Shown piece by piece: positions 16,482 through 23,312 of a DNA stretch of 35,549 nt. The stretch lies in NCBI RefSeq assembly GCF_000281955.1, contig NZ_AKKF01000013.1, positions 1 through 35,549 of the forward strand. Direction: 5' to 3'. Source of the stretch: Caulobacter sp. AP07. Lineage in GTDB: Bacteria; Pseudomonadota; Alphaproteobacteria; Caulobacterales; Caulobacteraceae. The translations under genes were made by a program, and so were the position numbers. Within the stretch, counting starts at the first letter, position 1. The number at the start of each line of letters is the position of its first letter. Under the pieces are notes generated by a model. That model saw only the letters and a program-made list of their open reading frames with translations. It was not told the DNA's origin and made no database searches.

Positions 16482-17045
16482 CTAGATCTTGCCGACCAGT
16501 TCCAGCGACGGCTTCAGGGTCTTTTCGCCTTCTTCCCACTTGGCGGGGCAGACTTCGCCGGGGTGGGCGGCGACGTACTGGGCGGCCTTGACCTTGCGCA
16601 GCAGTTCGAGGGCGTCGCGGCCGATGCCGCCGGCGGTGATCTCGACGATCTGGATCTTGCCGTCCGGATCGATCACGAAGGTGCCGCGGTCGGCCAGGCC
16701 GACTTCCTCGATCATCACGTCGAAGTTGCGGCTGATCGTGCCGGTCGGGTCGCCGACCATGGTGTACTGGATCTTGCCGACGGCTTCCGAGGTGTCGTGC
16801 CAGGCCTTGTGGGCGAAGTGGGTGTCGGTCGACACCGAATAGATCTCGACGCCGAGCTTCTGGAATTCGGCGTAATTGTCAGCCAGGTCTTCCAGTTCCG
16901 TCGGGCAGACGAACGTGAAGTCGGCCGGGTAGAAGAACACGACCGACCACTTGCCCTTCAGGTCGGCGTCGCTGACGGTGATGAACTTGCCGTTCTTGAG
17001 GGCTTCGGCCGTGAAGGGTTTGATGGCGGTGTTGATCAAGGACAT
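16482..17045 (-). CDS. ahpC: Alkyl hydroperoxide reductase subunit C (2-Cys peroxiredoxin)
   Basis: A 187-residue typical 2-Cys peroxiredoxin that reduces hydrogen peroxide and organic hydroperoxides and is recycled by AhpF. The peroxidatic Cys47 is in FTFVCPTE and the resolving Cys166 in GEVCPAKW, exactly the E. coli spacing and length. ATG 17045 is chosen because it gives the family start [11 protein letters not shown] and has AGGAG six bases upstream; the frame continues 11 codons further without merit. It is first in the ahpC-ahpF operon and divergent from oxyR, with OxyR-type sites between them. Confidence 0.98.
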   Translation of the reverse strand: MSLINTAIKPFTAEALKNGKFITVSDADLKGKWSVVFFYPADFTFVCPTELEDLADNYAEFQKLGVEIYSVSTDTHFAHKAWHDTSEAVGKIQYTMVGDPTGTISRNFDVMIEEVGLADRGTFVIDPDGKIQIVEITAGGIGRDALELLRKVKAAQYVAAHPGEVCPAKWEEGEKTLKPSLELVGKI

Positions 17046-17093
17046 GGAGTGCTCCTGCTGAATTGCGGGAGCATCCATACGGAGCGGATCGAG

Positions 17094-17139
17094 ATAGGGC
17101 CAATCGATTAATTTATGGTCGGCGATAGGGTCGATCTAT
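17094..17139. promoter_or_regulatory. OxyR-type binding sites between ahpC and oxyR
   Basis: ATAG-N7-CTAT, a perfect half of the known OxyR tetramer site, lies at 17125-17139; ATAG-N7-CGAT (one mismatch) lies at 17094-17108. The two ATAGs are 31 bp apart, about three helical turns, so both dimers would sit on the same DNA face. The location in the 118-bp divergent region fits joint control of ahpCF and oxyR. Confidence 0.7.
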
Positions 17140-17163
17140 GGACACGCTGTCGGCGGTTCTTAT

Positions 17164-18111
17164 ATGGAACCCATGCTCCCCACCCTGCGCCAGCTGCAGT
17201 ATCTGAAGCTCTTGTCCGAGCACGGCTCGTTCAGCCGGGCGGCCGAGGCCTGCCACGTCACCCAGCCCACCCTGTCGGCCGGGATCCAGGAACTGGAGAA
17301 GATTCTCGGCGCGCCGGTGGTCGACCGGGCCCGCTCGGGCGTGATCCTGACCGCCGCCGGCCAGGAGGCCGTGCGCCGGGCCGAGGCGATCCTGGCCCAG
17401 GCCGAGGACCTGGTGCAGGCGGCGCGCGGCGCGGGCCAGCCCCTGGCCGGGCGCTTCCGCCTGGGGGTGATCCCCACCGTCGCCCCCTATCTGCTGCCGC
17501 GCGCCCTGCCGGTGCTGCGCGACCGCTTCCCCAAGCTGCGGCTCTATCTGCGCGAGGACCTGACCCACCGGCTGATCGCCTCGCTGAAGTCGGGCGCCCT
17601 GGACGCGGCCCTGATCGCCCTGCCCTACGACATGACCGGCCTGGACTGGGCCCATGTCGAGGACGACGAACTGCTGGCCGCCGCGCCCGCCAACCACCGC
17701 ATGGCGGCCTTCGAGCGGGTCGATCCCGAGAGCCTGCGCGGCGACGACATGATCCTGCTGGAAGACGGCCACTGCCTGCGTGACCACGCCCTGGCCGCCT
17801 GCGGGCTGGAGCCGCCGCCCCGTCATGGCGGCATGGGGATCGGCGAGGAGGAGAGTTTCGCGGCCACCTCGCTGCCCACCCTGGTGCAGATGATCGGCTC
17901 GGGCCTGGGCGTGTCGTTCCTGCCGTCGATGGCGGTGGCGGCCGGCCTGACCCAGAACGCGCCGGTGACCATCCGCCCGCTGGACTCCGCCCATTCCAGC
18001 CGCGAGATCGTGGTCGCCTGGCGCAACGGCTCCAGCCGGAGCGCCGAGGGACGGCTTCTGGCGCAAACCCTGCGCGACCTGCCGCCCGCCGCCCTGTCCT
18101 CCCGCCACTAG
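17164..18111 (+). CDS. oxyR: LysR-type peroxide sensor OxyR
   Basis: A 315-residue LysR-family activator. The N-terminal helix-turn-helix is SFSRAAEACHVTQPTLSAGI. The sensing cysteines are in EDGHCLRDHALAAC (Cys204 and Cys213 in this numbering), with the same nine-residue spacing and surrounding residues as Cys199/Cys208 of E. coli OxyR, so disulfide-based peroxide sensing is well supported. Further OxyR-like stretches are GVIPTVAPYLLPRALPVL and FAATSLPTLVQMIGSG. It is divergent from ahpC with OxyR-type sites in between. An ATG three codons in is an alternative start. The ATG at 17164 has no clear ribosome binding site and sits in TTATATGG. Confidence 0.95.
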   Translation: MEPMLPTLRQLQYLKLLSEHGSFSRAAEACHVTQPTLSAGIQELEKILGAPVVDRARSGVILTAAGQEAVRRAEAILAQAEDLVQAARGAGQPLAGRFRLGVIPTVAPYLLPRALPVLRDRFPKLRLYLREDLTHRLIASLKSGALDAALIALPYDMTGLDWAHVEDDELLAAAPANHRMAAFERVDPESLRGDDMILLEDGHCLRDHALAACGLEPPPRHGGMGIGEEESFAATSLPTLVQMIGSGLGVSFLPSMAVAAGLTQNAPVTIRPLDSAHSSREIVVAWRNGSSRSAEGRLLAQTLRDLPPAALSSRH

Positions 18112-18124
18112 AAAGGTCTCGACC

Positions 18125-18517
18125 ATGCGTCTCCTCGGCATCGACCACGTCGTCCTGCGCGTCCTCGACCCGGCGGTGATGGAGCGCTTCTATGTCGAGG
18201 TCCTGGGCTGCGCGGTCGAGCGCCGGCAGGACGAGATCGGCCTGCTGCAATTGCGGGCGGGGGCCCAACTGATCGACCTCGTCGACGTGGCCGGCCGACT
18301 GGGCCGGGCGGGCGGGGCGGGGCCCGGCGAGGGGGGCCGCAACATGGATCACCTCTGCCTGCGGGTCATCGATTTCGAAGTCGAGGCGGTTCGCGCCCAT
18401 CTCGAGGCCCAGGGCGTCAAGGTCGGCGACGTGGGCCTACGCTATGGCTCGACGGGCGAGGCGGTCTCGCTCTACCTGTCCGACCCCGAAGGCAACGGCC
18501 TGGAGCTGCGCGCCTAA
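18125..18517 (+). CDS. VOC-family (glyoxalase/dioxygenase fold) protein
   Basis: A 130-residue vicinal-oxygen-chelate protein with two beta-alpha-beta-beta-beta modules: GIDHVVLRVLDPAVMERFYVE at the start, MDHLCLRV in the middle and SLYLSDPEGNGLELR at the end. His8, His76 and the C-terminal Glu are candidate metal ligands. Substrate cannot be told; small stand-alone VOC proteins include glyoxalase-like and resistance-type enzymes. It starts 13 bases after oxyR on the same strand and may be co-transcribed with it, which would suit a role in detoxification. Its stop codon abuts the dispersed repeat at 18518. Confidence 0.85.
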   Translation: MRLLGIDHVVLRVLDPAVMERFYVEVLGCAVERRQDEIGLLQLRAGAQLIDLVDVAGRLGRAGGAGPGEGGRNMDHLCLRVIDFEVEAVRAHLEAQGVKVGDVGLRYGSTGEAVSLYLSDPEGNGLELRA

Positions 18518-18618
18518 AGCGTTTTCGAGCGAAGTGGATACCGGTTCGCGTGAAGAAAACGCGCCAAGACAAAAGGCTAGAGCGCCCGGCCTGATGCCAT
18601 CAGGTCGGGAAACGCTCC
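18518..18618 (+). repeat. ~100-bp dispersed MITE-like repeat, copy 1
   Basis: Starts AGCGTTTTCGAGCGAAGTGG and ends GGGAAACGCT. The ends form a 7-bp inverted pair (AGCGTTT 18518-18524, AAACGCT 18610-18616). Inside are a stem GCGTTTTC/GAAAACGC (18519-18526, 18555-18562) with nested GCGAA/TTCGC, and a CCTGATG-C-CATCAGG hairpin (18590-18604). An inverted copy lies at 26622-26715. The sequence recalls a non-autonomous repeat widespread in alphaproteobacterial intergenic regions. Confidence 0.8.
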
Positions 18619-18707
18619 AGGGTGTTTTCGGCGATCGCCGCCGCGCTTTCGCCACGACCCATGGCCACCTATTGTTGCAAGGCGAAGCAGGCGAGGACCT
18701 CCCGACG

Positions 18708-19697
18708 ATGCGATCTCTGTTGGCGTTGAGCACCGTCGCCGCCCTGGCCCTGGCCTCCGCCGCCCACGCCCAGGCCACGCCTCCCGCCCCGCCCCAGACC
18801 GTCGAGCTGTTCCCCGCCGATCCCGGCAGCGCCGTGGTCGAGGAGCTGTTGGTGGTCGCCCGGCCGCCCGGCCCGGCCCTGTGGCTGGTCGAGAAGGGCG
18901 GCGCTAAGCTCTATGTCCTCGGCTCGGCCCCGCCCCTGCCCCACCAGCTGAAATGGGACAGCCCCCGGCTCGACCGCGCCCTGGGCGAGGCCAGCCTGGT
19001 GCTGGTGCCGCCCGAGGCCTCGGTCGGCCCGCTGCAGATCACCAAGTTCGTGCTGACCGGCGGCGGCGGCGTGCGCCAGGGCATCGGCAAGAAGCTGGAA
19101 AACCGCCTGCCGCCGGACCTGCTGGCCCGGTTCGTCAGCGCCCGCGAGCGCGCCCAGCGCACGGCCGTTCCGTACAAGGACTGGAAGCCGGCCGTGGCGG
19201 GCTTCATCCTGCTGTCGGACTTCCGCCAGGCCGCCGGCCTGTCCGAGGCCAAGCCGGTCAGCACCGTCGAGCGCATGGCCAAGGCCAAGGGCGTCAAGGT
19301 CAAGGCGATGAGCCAGTATCGCCTGGGTCCGGTGCTGGCCAGCGCCGGCAAGCTGTCGGACGAGGCCAACCTGGCCTGCCTGCGCGACACCCTGACCGAG
19401 CTGGAATATGACGGCGAGCATCCCACCGACATCGGGACCGACTGGGCCAACGGTGACCTGGCCAGCGTGCGGGCCCGCTATTCGACCTCCGCCGCCCAGC
19501 GCTGCCTGCTGCGCGCCCCCGGCGGCGCGGGCCTGCTGGCCGAGCAGATCGGCCAGTCGGCCGCCGCCTTGAACGAGGCCCTCGACCGCCCCGGCGTGAC
19601 GATCGCGGTCGTGGATCTGGCCTTCCTGCTGCCGGCCAACGGCGTGCTCGACCGCCTGAAGGCCTCGGGCGCCCAGGTGACCTCGCCGGCCAGCTGA
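18708..19697 (+). CDS. Secreted TraB/GumN-like protein
   Basis: A 329-residue protein with a signal peptide (RSLLALSTVAALALASAAHA, cleavage near residue 21). The body resembles the TraB/GumN family: ALWLVEKGGAKLYVLGSAP, then KWDSPRLDRALGEASLVLV, a central helical part and a C-terminal VTIAVVDLAFLLPANGVLDRL. TraB-type proteins share the Tiki-like metalloprotease fold, but the usual GxxH motif is here LGSAPPLPH, so catalysis is uncertain. ATG 18708 is chosen for the signal peptide and GAGGA upstream; the longer open frame from 18444 runs through the VOC gene and the repeat and is not real. It ends before a 28-bp palindrome facing a convergent gene. Confidence 0.7.
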   Translation: MRSLLALSTVAALALASAAHAQATPPAPPQTVELFPADPGSAVVEELLVVARPPGPALWLVEKGGAKLYVLGSAPPLPHQLKWDSPRLDRALGEASLVLVPPEASVGPLQITKFVLTGGGGVRQGIGKKLENRLPPDLLARFVSARERAQRTAVPYKDWKPAVAGFILLSDFRQAAGLSEAKPVSTVERMAKAKGVKVKAMSQYRLGPVLASAGKLSDEANLACLRDTLTELEYDGEHPTDIGTDWANGDLASVRARYSTSAAQRCLLRAPGGAGLLAEQIGQSAAALNEALDRPGVTIAVVDLAFLLPANGVLDRLKASGAQVTSPAS

Positions 19698-19713
19698 TGA
19701 TCGGTTCCCCGGC

Positions 19714-19741
19714 TGGGGACAGGCCCATGGGCCTGTCCCCA
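19714..19741. terminator. 28-bp perfect palindrome between convergent genes
   Basis: Arms TGGGGACAGGCCCA and complement, directly downstream of the TraB-like gene and facing the convergent CVNH gene. It shares the outer GGGGACA/TGTCCCC with the palindrome at 7266-7293 but has a different core. Likely a bidirectional terminator; no T-tract. Confidence 0.5.
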
Positions 19742-19752
19742 CGTGTGTGAAA

Positions 19753-19785
19753 CCGGAGCGCCCCCGGGGATGAAGGACGCTCCGG
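19753..19785 (-). terminator. Stem-loop after the CVNH gene
   Basis: 8-bp arms CCGGAGCG and CGCTCCGG with a 17-base loop containing CCCCCGGGG, 10 bases beyond the CVNH stop. No T-tract. Confidence 0.45.
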
Positions 19786-19794
19786 CCCCGAGGC

Positions 19795-20217
19795 TCAGTA
19801 GGTCAGATTGCCGTTGTTGTTGCCGATGTTGTTCAGCGGCAGGCTGGTGGCGTTGCTGCCGCCGCCGGAGTTGCGGCACAGGGCCGACAGGGTGGCGCCC
19901 TGGGCGTTGGCGGTGACCTGGATGTTGCCGCAGCTCTTCTGGAAGGTGCTGGCCCCGCCGCTCTGCACCAGGTTGCCGTTGTTGTTGCCGATGCCCGTCA
20001 GGGTCAGCGACGTGCCGTTGGCCGAACCGTCGGCCCGCAGGCACATGGCGTTCAGCACCGCCTGGCTGGCGGCGTTATAGGCGAAGGTAAAGTTGGAACA
20101 GGTGTTCTGGAAGCCGCTGGCCGCCGCCGCCGGCGCCGCGGCGCCCAGCACCACGGCGGAACCGAGACCCGCCAGGACCATGGCCGCTGCTCCGGCCAGA
20201 TTGAACAACTTGGACAT
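19795..20217 (-). CDS. Secreted cyanovirin-N homologue (CVNH lectin)
   Basis: A 140-residue protein: signal peptide to about residue 34 (AAAMVLAGLGSAVVLG), then two tandem ~49-residue repeats (36-84, 92-140). Each has the pattern FQxxCxN...A.C.....T.L.L..IGNNNGNL; cysteines are at 40, 59, 96 and 114, two per repeat, as in cyanovirin-N, and IGNNNGNL occurs identically at 76-83 and 131-138. CVNH domains bind mannose-type glycans, so a periplasmic or secreted carbohydrate-binding role is likely; the native ligand is unknown. ATG 20217 has GGGAGG five bases upstream; the longer frame back to 20415 lacks support. It is single and divergent from ffh. Confidence 0.82.
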   Translation of the reverse strand: MSKLFNLAGAAAMVLAGLGSAVVLGAAAPAAAASGFQNTCSNFTFAYNAASQAVLNAMCLRADGSANGTSLTLTGIGNNNGNLVQSGGASTFQKSCGNIQVTANAQGATLSALCRNSGGGSNATSLPLNNIGNNNGNLTY

Positions 20218-20531
20218 CAATGCCTCCCTTTTGTTGACCGCTTCTGCGGCTACGCGCATGACGCGCTGTTGGAATTTAACACAACCTATAAGAGTCACAA
20301 CACGCACCGACAACCGCCATCCAGCTCCATCCCGGCTGGGTATTTTGACTCTCCGCCCCTTTGCGTGCATAAGCGCGCGCTTCCGGCGCTTCATCAGCAG
20401 CGCCTCTACCGTCACGACCCCGGCCTGCTAGCGCAGGATCCATCCGGACGAGGCCGGTGAGGACCCCCATCGACGTGATCGTCCATGGGGGCTGATCGCG
20501 TTTGGGTCTTGGTTTCGGTTCAGGGTTCGAC
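20218..20531. other. Divergent intergenic region between CVNH gene and ffh
   Basis: 314 bases with no gene that I can support. It is relatively AT-rich near 20270-20300 (probable CVNH promoter; TATAGG on the minus strand) and contains the hairpin at 20464-20491. I looked for the SRP RNA gene (ffs) because of the adjacent ffh and did not find its conserved domain. Confidence 0.6.
20464..20491 (+). other. Hairpin in the ffh leader
   Basis: CCCCCAT (20464-20470) pairs with ATGGGGG (20485-20491), enclosing GACG-TGAT-CGTC, so 11 pairs form with one C/C bulge. It ends 40 bases before the ffh start. It could be a leader regulatory stem or the end of an upstream transcript. Confidence 0.45.
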
Positions 20532-22067
20532 ATGTTCGACGGCCTTACAGAGCGGCTCTCCAGCGTCTTCGACCGTCTCGGCGGTCGCGGTGTGCTGTCC
20601 GAAAAGGACATCGACGAGGCGCTGCGCGAGGTCCGCGTCGCCCTGCTCGAGGCCGACGTCGCCCTGCCGGTGGTCAAGGACTTCATCACCAAGGCCAAGG
20701 AAGCCGCTTCGGGCGAAGCGGTGATCCGGTCCGTGAAGCCGGCCGACCAGGTGGTCAAGATCGTCTATGACGGCCTGGTCGACATGCTGGGCGGCGAGGT
20801 CCCCACCAGCCTGAACCTGGCGCTGAACCCGCCGTCGGTGATCCTGATGGCCGGCCTGCAGGGCTCGGGCAAGACCACCACCACCGGCAAGCTGGCCCTG
20901 CGGCTGAACAAGGTCGAGCGCAAGAAGGTGCTGGTCGCCTCGCTCGACACCCGCCGGCCCGCCGCCATGGAACAGCTGGCCATGCTGGCCAAACAGGTCG
21001 AGGTCGAGAGCCTGCCGATCGTCGCCGGCCAGAGCGCCGCCGACATCGCCCGCCGCGCCCTGACCGCCGCCAAGCTGGGCGGCTACGACGTCCTGATCCT
21101 CGACACCGCCGGCCGCACCACCCTGGACGAGGCGATGATGAGCGAGGCGGCGGAAATCGCCCGCATCGCCACGCCGTCCGAGACCATCCTGGTCGCCGAC
21201 AGCCTGACCGGCCAGGACGCGGTGCGCACGGCGAAAGCCTTCCACGAGCGCCTGCCGCTGACCGGCCTGATCCTGACCCGCGCCGACGGCGACGGCCGCG
21301 GCGGCGCGGCGCTGTCGATGCGCCACGTCACCGGCCTGCCGATCAAGTTCCTCGGGGCCGGCGAGAAGGTCGACGCGCTGGACGTGTTCGACGCCCGCCG
21401 CGTGGCTGGCCGCATCCTGGGACAGGGTGACGTCGTCGCCCTGGTCGAGAAGGCCGCCCAGGACCTCGACCATGCCGAAGCCGAGCGCATGGCCAAGAAG
21501 CTGGCCAAGGGCCAGTTCGACCTCAACGACCTGGCGGCCCAGCTCTCGCAGATGCAGAAGATGGGCGGCATGCAAGGCATCATGGGCCTGCTGCCCGGCG
21601 TGCAGAAGGTCAAGAAGCAGATCGCCGAGAGCGGCGTCGACGACAGCGTGTTCCGCCGCCAGCAGGCGATCATCGGCTCGATGACCAAGCTGGAGCGCAA
21701 GAAGCCCGACATCCTGGCCGCCTCGCGCAAGCGCCGCATCGCCGCCGGGGCCGGGGTCGACGTGGCCGAGGTCAACCGCCTGCTCAAGCAGCACCGCCAG
21801 ATGGCCGACATGTTCAAGGCCATGAGCAAGGACGGCGGCAAGAGCATGGCCCGGATGGCCGGCATGCTCGGCGGCGGCGACATGGCCAAGCTCAAGGCGA
21901 TGGGCGGCGGCAAGGTCGCCCAGCCCGACCAGAATTCCGCGGGGGGCCTCGGCGGCCTTCCGGGGCTCCCCGGTCTTCCGGGATCCGGGGGCGGCGGCGA
22001 CGCCAAGCCCAACCTCCTGTCCGGTCTGGGCGGCCTGCCCCCCGGCTTCAACCCGTTCAAGAAATAG
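20532..22067 (+). CDS. ffh: Signal recognition particle protein Ffh (SRP54)
   Basis: A 511-residue GTPase that binds signal sequences on nascent membrane proteins and docks with FtsY. N domain: FDGLTERLSSVFDRLGG. G domain: P-loop GLQGSGKTTTTGKLA, RRPAAMEQL, DTAGRTTLDE, TRADGDGRGGAALS. The methionine-rich M domain follows (MQKMGGMQGIMGLLPG, SMTKLERKKPDIL). The Gly/Pro-rich tail ending GGLPPGFNPFKK is the usual alphaproteobacterial extension. ATG 20532 gives the family start MFDGL; the 10 codons before it are not part of the domain. It is followed by rpsP after 24 bases, a linkage seen in many alphaproteobacteria. Confidence 0.98.
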   Translation: MFDGLTERLSSVFDRLGGRGVLSEKDIDEALREVRVALLEADVALPVVKDFITKAKEAASGEAVIRSVKPADQVVKIVYDGLVDMLGGEVPTSLNLALNPPSVILMAGLQGSGKTTTTGKLALRLNKVERKKVLVASLDTRRPAAMEQLAMLAKQVEVESLPIVAGQSAADIARRALTAAKLGGYDVLILDTAGRTTLDEAMMSEAAEIARIATPSETILVADSLTGQDAVRTAKAFHERLPLTGLILTRADGDGRGGAALSMRHVTGLPIKFLGAGEKVDALDVFDARRVAGRILGQGDVVALVEKAAQDLDHAEAERMAKKLAKGQFDLNDLAAQLSQMQKMGGMQGIMGLLPGVQKVKKQIAESGVDDSVFRRQQAIIGSMTKLERKKPDILAASRKRRIAAGAGVDVAEVNRLLKQHRQMADMFKAMSKDGGKSMARMAGMLGGGDMAKLKAMGGGKVAQPDQNSAGGLGGLPGLPGLPGSGGGGDAKPNLLSGLGGLPPGFNPFKK

Positions 22068-22091
22068 AACTCAGAACCAAGGACTACCGAT

Positions 22092-22628
22092 ATGCTGAAG
22101 ATCCGTCTCGCCCGTGGCGGCGCCAAGAAGCGCCCCTACTACTCGATCGTCGTCGCCGACAGCCACTCGCCCCGCGACGGCCGCTTCATCGAGAAGGTCG
22201 GCACCTACAACCCGCTGCTCAAGAAGGACGACGCCTCGCGCGTGACCCTGAAGGTCGAGTCCATCGAAGCCTGGCTCAAGAAGGGCGCCCAGCCGACCGA
22301 CCGCGTCGCGCGCTTCCTGGCGACCGCCGGCTTGGTCCAGTGGACGCACGGCAACAACCCCGAGAAGGGCAAGCCGGGCAAGAAGGCCCAGGAACGTGAC
22401 GCCGAGCGCACCCAGCGCGACGCCGACCGCGTGGCCGCCGAAGCCCAGGCCAAGGAAGACGCCAAGGCCGCTGCCGCCGCCGCCGCCGAAGCGGCCGCCG
22501 CTGCTGCGGCTGAAGCCGCCGCCGCTCCGGCTCCCGAGCCGGAAGTCGTCGCCGAGGAAGCCCCGGCCGCCGAAGAGGCTCCGGCCGCTGAAGAAGCCCC
22601 GGCTTCGGAAGAAACCACCGAAGGCTAG
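22092..22628 (+). CDS. rpsP: 30S ribosomal protein S16
   Basis: A 178-residue protein. The first ~85 residues are S16 ([49 protein letters not shown]). From about residue 100 a long Ala/Glu/Pro-rich tail follows, with EAPAAEE repeats. Such tails are common in Caulobacterales, and S16 elsewhere is about 80-90 residues. It follows ffh closely, and a strong intrinsic terminator comes right after the stop, so ffh-rpsP form one unit and rimM is largely separated. Confidence 0.97.
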   Translation: MLKIRLARGGAKKRPYYSIVVADSHSPRDGRFIEKVGTYNPLLKKDDASRVTLKVESIEAWLKKGAQPTDRVARFLATAGLVQWTHGNNPEKGKPGKKAQERDAERTQRDADRVAAEAQAKEDAKAAAAAAAEAAAAAAAEAAAAPAPEPEVVAEEAPAAEEAPAAEEAPASEETTEG

Positions 22629-22640
22629 GGCTTTCGGAAG

Positions 22641-22683
22641 CGCCGTCGCCGGGCCTCACCGCCTGGCGACGGCGTTTTCTTTC
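22641..22683 (+). terminator. Intrinsic terminator after rpsP
   Basis: Perfect 10-bp stem CGCCGTCGCC and GGCGACGGCG, 14-base loop, then TTTTCTTT. It lies 12 bases past the rpsP stop and 12 bases before the rimM start, so it must attenuate read-through into rimM. Confidence 0.85.
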
Positions 22684-22694
22684 GCGCGCTCCGC

Positions 22695-23267
22695 ATGACC
22701 CAGCCCCCCGCCCAGAGCCTGATCCTCGTCGGCCGCGTCGCCGGCGCCTTCGGCGTGCGCGGCGAGCTGCGAATTTCCACCTATACCGAAGACCCCCTGA
22801 CCCTGACCCGGTTCAAGGCCCTGACCCGCCAGGACGGCTCGCCGGCCCTGACGGTGACGACGGCCCGCGTGGTCAAGGACGGCGTCGTCGCCCGCTGCGC
22901 CGGGGTCGACACCAAGGAGGCCGCCGACGCCCTGCGTGGCCTGCGCCTCTATGTCCCCCGCGCCGCCCTGCCCGAGCCGGACGAGGACGAGTTCTACCTG
23001 GCCGACCTGATCGGCCTGCCGGTGCGCCATGTCACCACCGACGAGCTGCTGGGCAAGATCAAGAGCGTCCAGAACTTCGGCGCCGACGACCTGCTCGAGA
23101 TCGAACCGGCCCTGGGCGGCCAGACCTGGTACCTGCCCTTCACCCGCGCCGCCGTGCCGGAAGTGAAGATCGCCGACGGCGTGGTGCTGGCCGATCCGCC
23201 GGCGATGGTCGGCGAGCCGGAAGGTCCGGCGGAAGACGAAGACGACGCCGAACGGCACTACGACTGA
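22695..23267 (+). CDS. rimM: 16S rRNA processing protein RimM
   Basis: A 190-residue ribosome assembly factor for the 30S head, which binds S19. The N-terminal RimM domain has VGRVAGAFGVRGELRI, and the C-terminal PRC-barrel has DEFYLADLIGLPV, IKSVQNFGADDLLEI and WYLPFTRAAVPEV. The tail is acidic and disordered (EDEDDAE). In many bacteria rimM is followed by trmD and rplS; here the next gene is an oppositely oriented thioesterase, so that operon is interrupted. The start follows the rpsP terminator directly, with no clear ribosome binding site. Confidence 0.96.
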   Translation: MTQPPAQSLILVGRVAGAFGVRGELRISTYTEDPLTLTRFKALTRQDGSPALTVTTARVVKDGVVARCAGVDTKEAADALRGLRLYVPRAALPEPDEDEFYLADLIGLPVRHVTTDELLGKIKSVQNFGADDLLEIEPALGGQTWYLPFTRAAVPEVKIADGVVLADPPAMVGEPEGPAEDEDDAERHYD

Positions 23268-23279
23268 CGAGAATCTTGT

Positions 23280-23300
23280 CCCTCCCCACAAGGGGGAGGG
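23280..23300. terminator. Hairpin between convergent rimM and tesB
   Basis: 8-bp stem CCCTCCCC and GGGGAGGG with loop ACAAG, 12 bases past each stop codon, well placed to end transcription from both sides. There is no proper T-tract on either strand. Confidence 0.55.
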
Positions 23301-23312
23301 AAGAAACAATAC

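Noticed and set aside
14797..16485. Plus-strand open frame of 562 codons opposite ahpF
   Set aside because: Antisense to a textbook AhpF; no domain or signal.
18444..18707. Upstream extension of the TraB-like protein
   Set aside because: It overlaps the VOC gene in another frame and translates the dispersed repeat; the true start gives a signal peptide.
20218..20531. Possible SRP RNA (ffs) gene next to ffh
   Set aside because: The conserved domain IV tetraloop region (GGAA with AGCAGCC) is not present on either strand.
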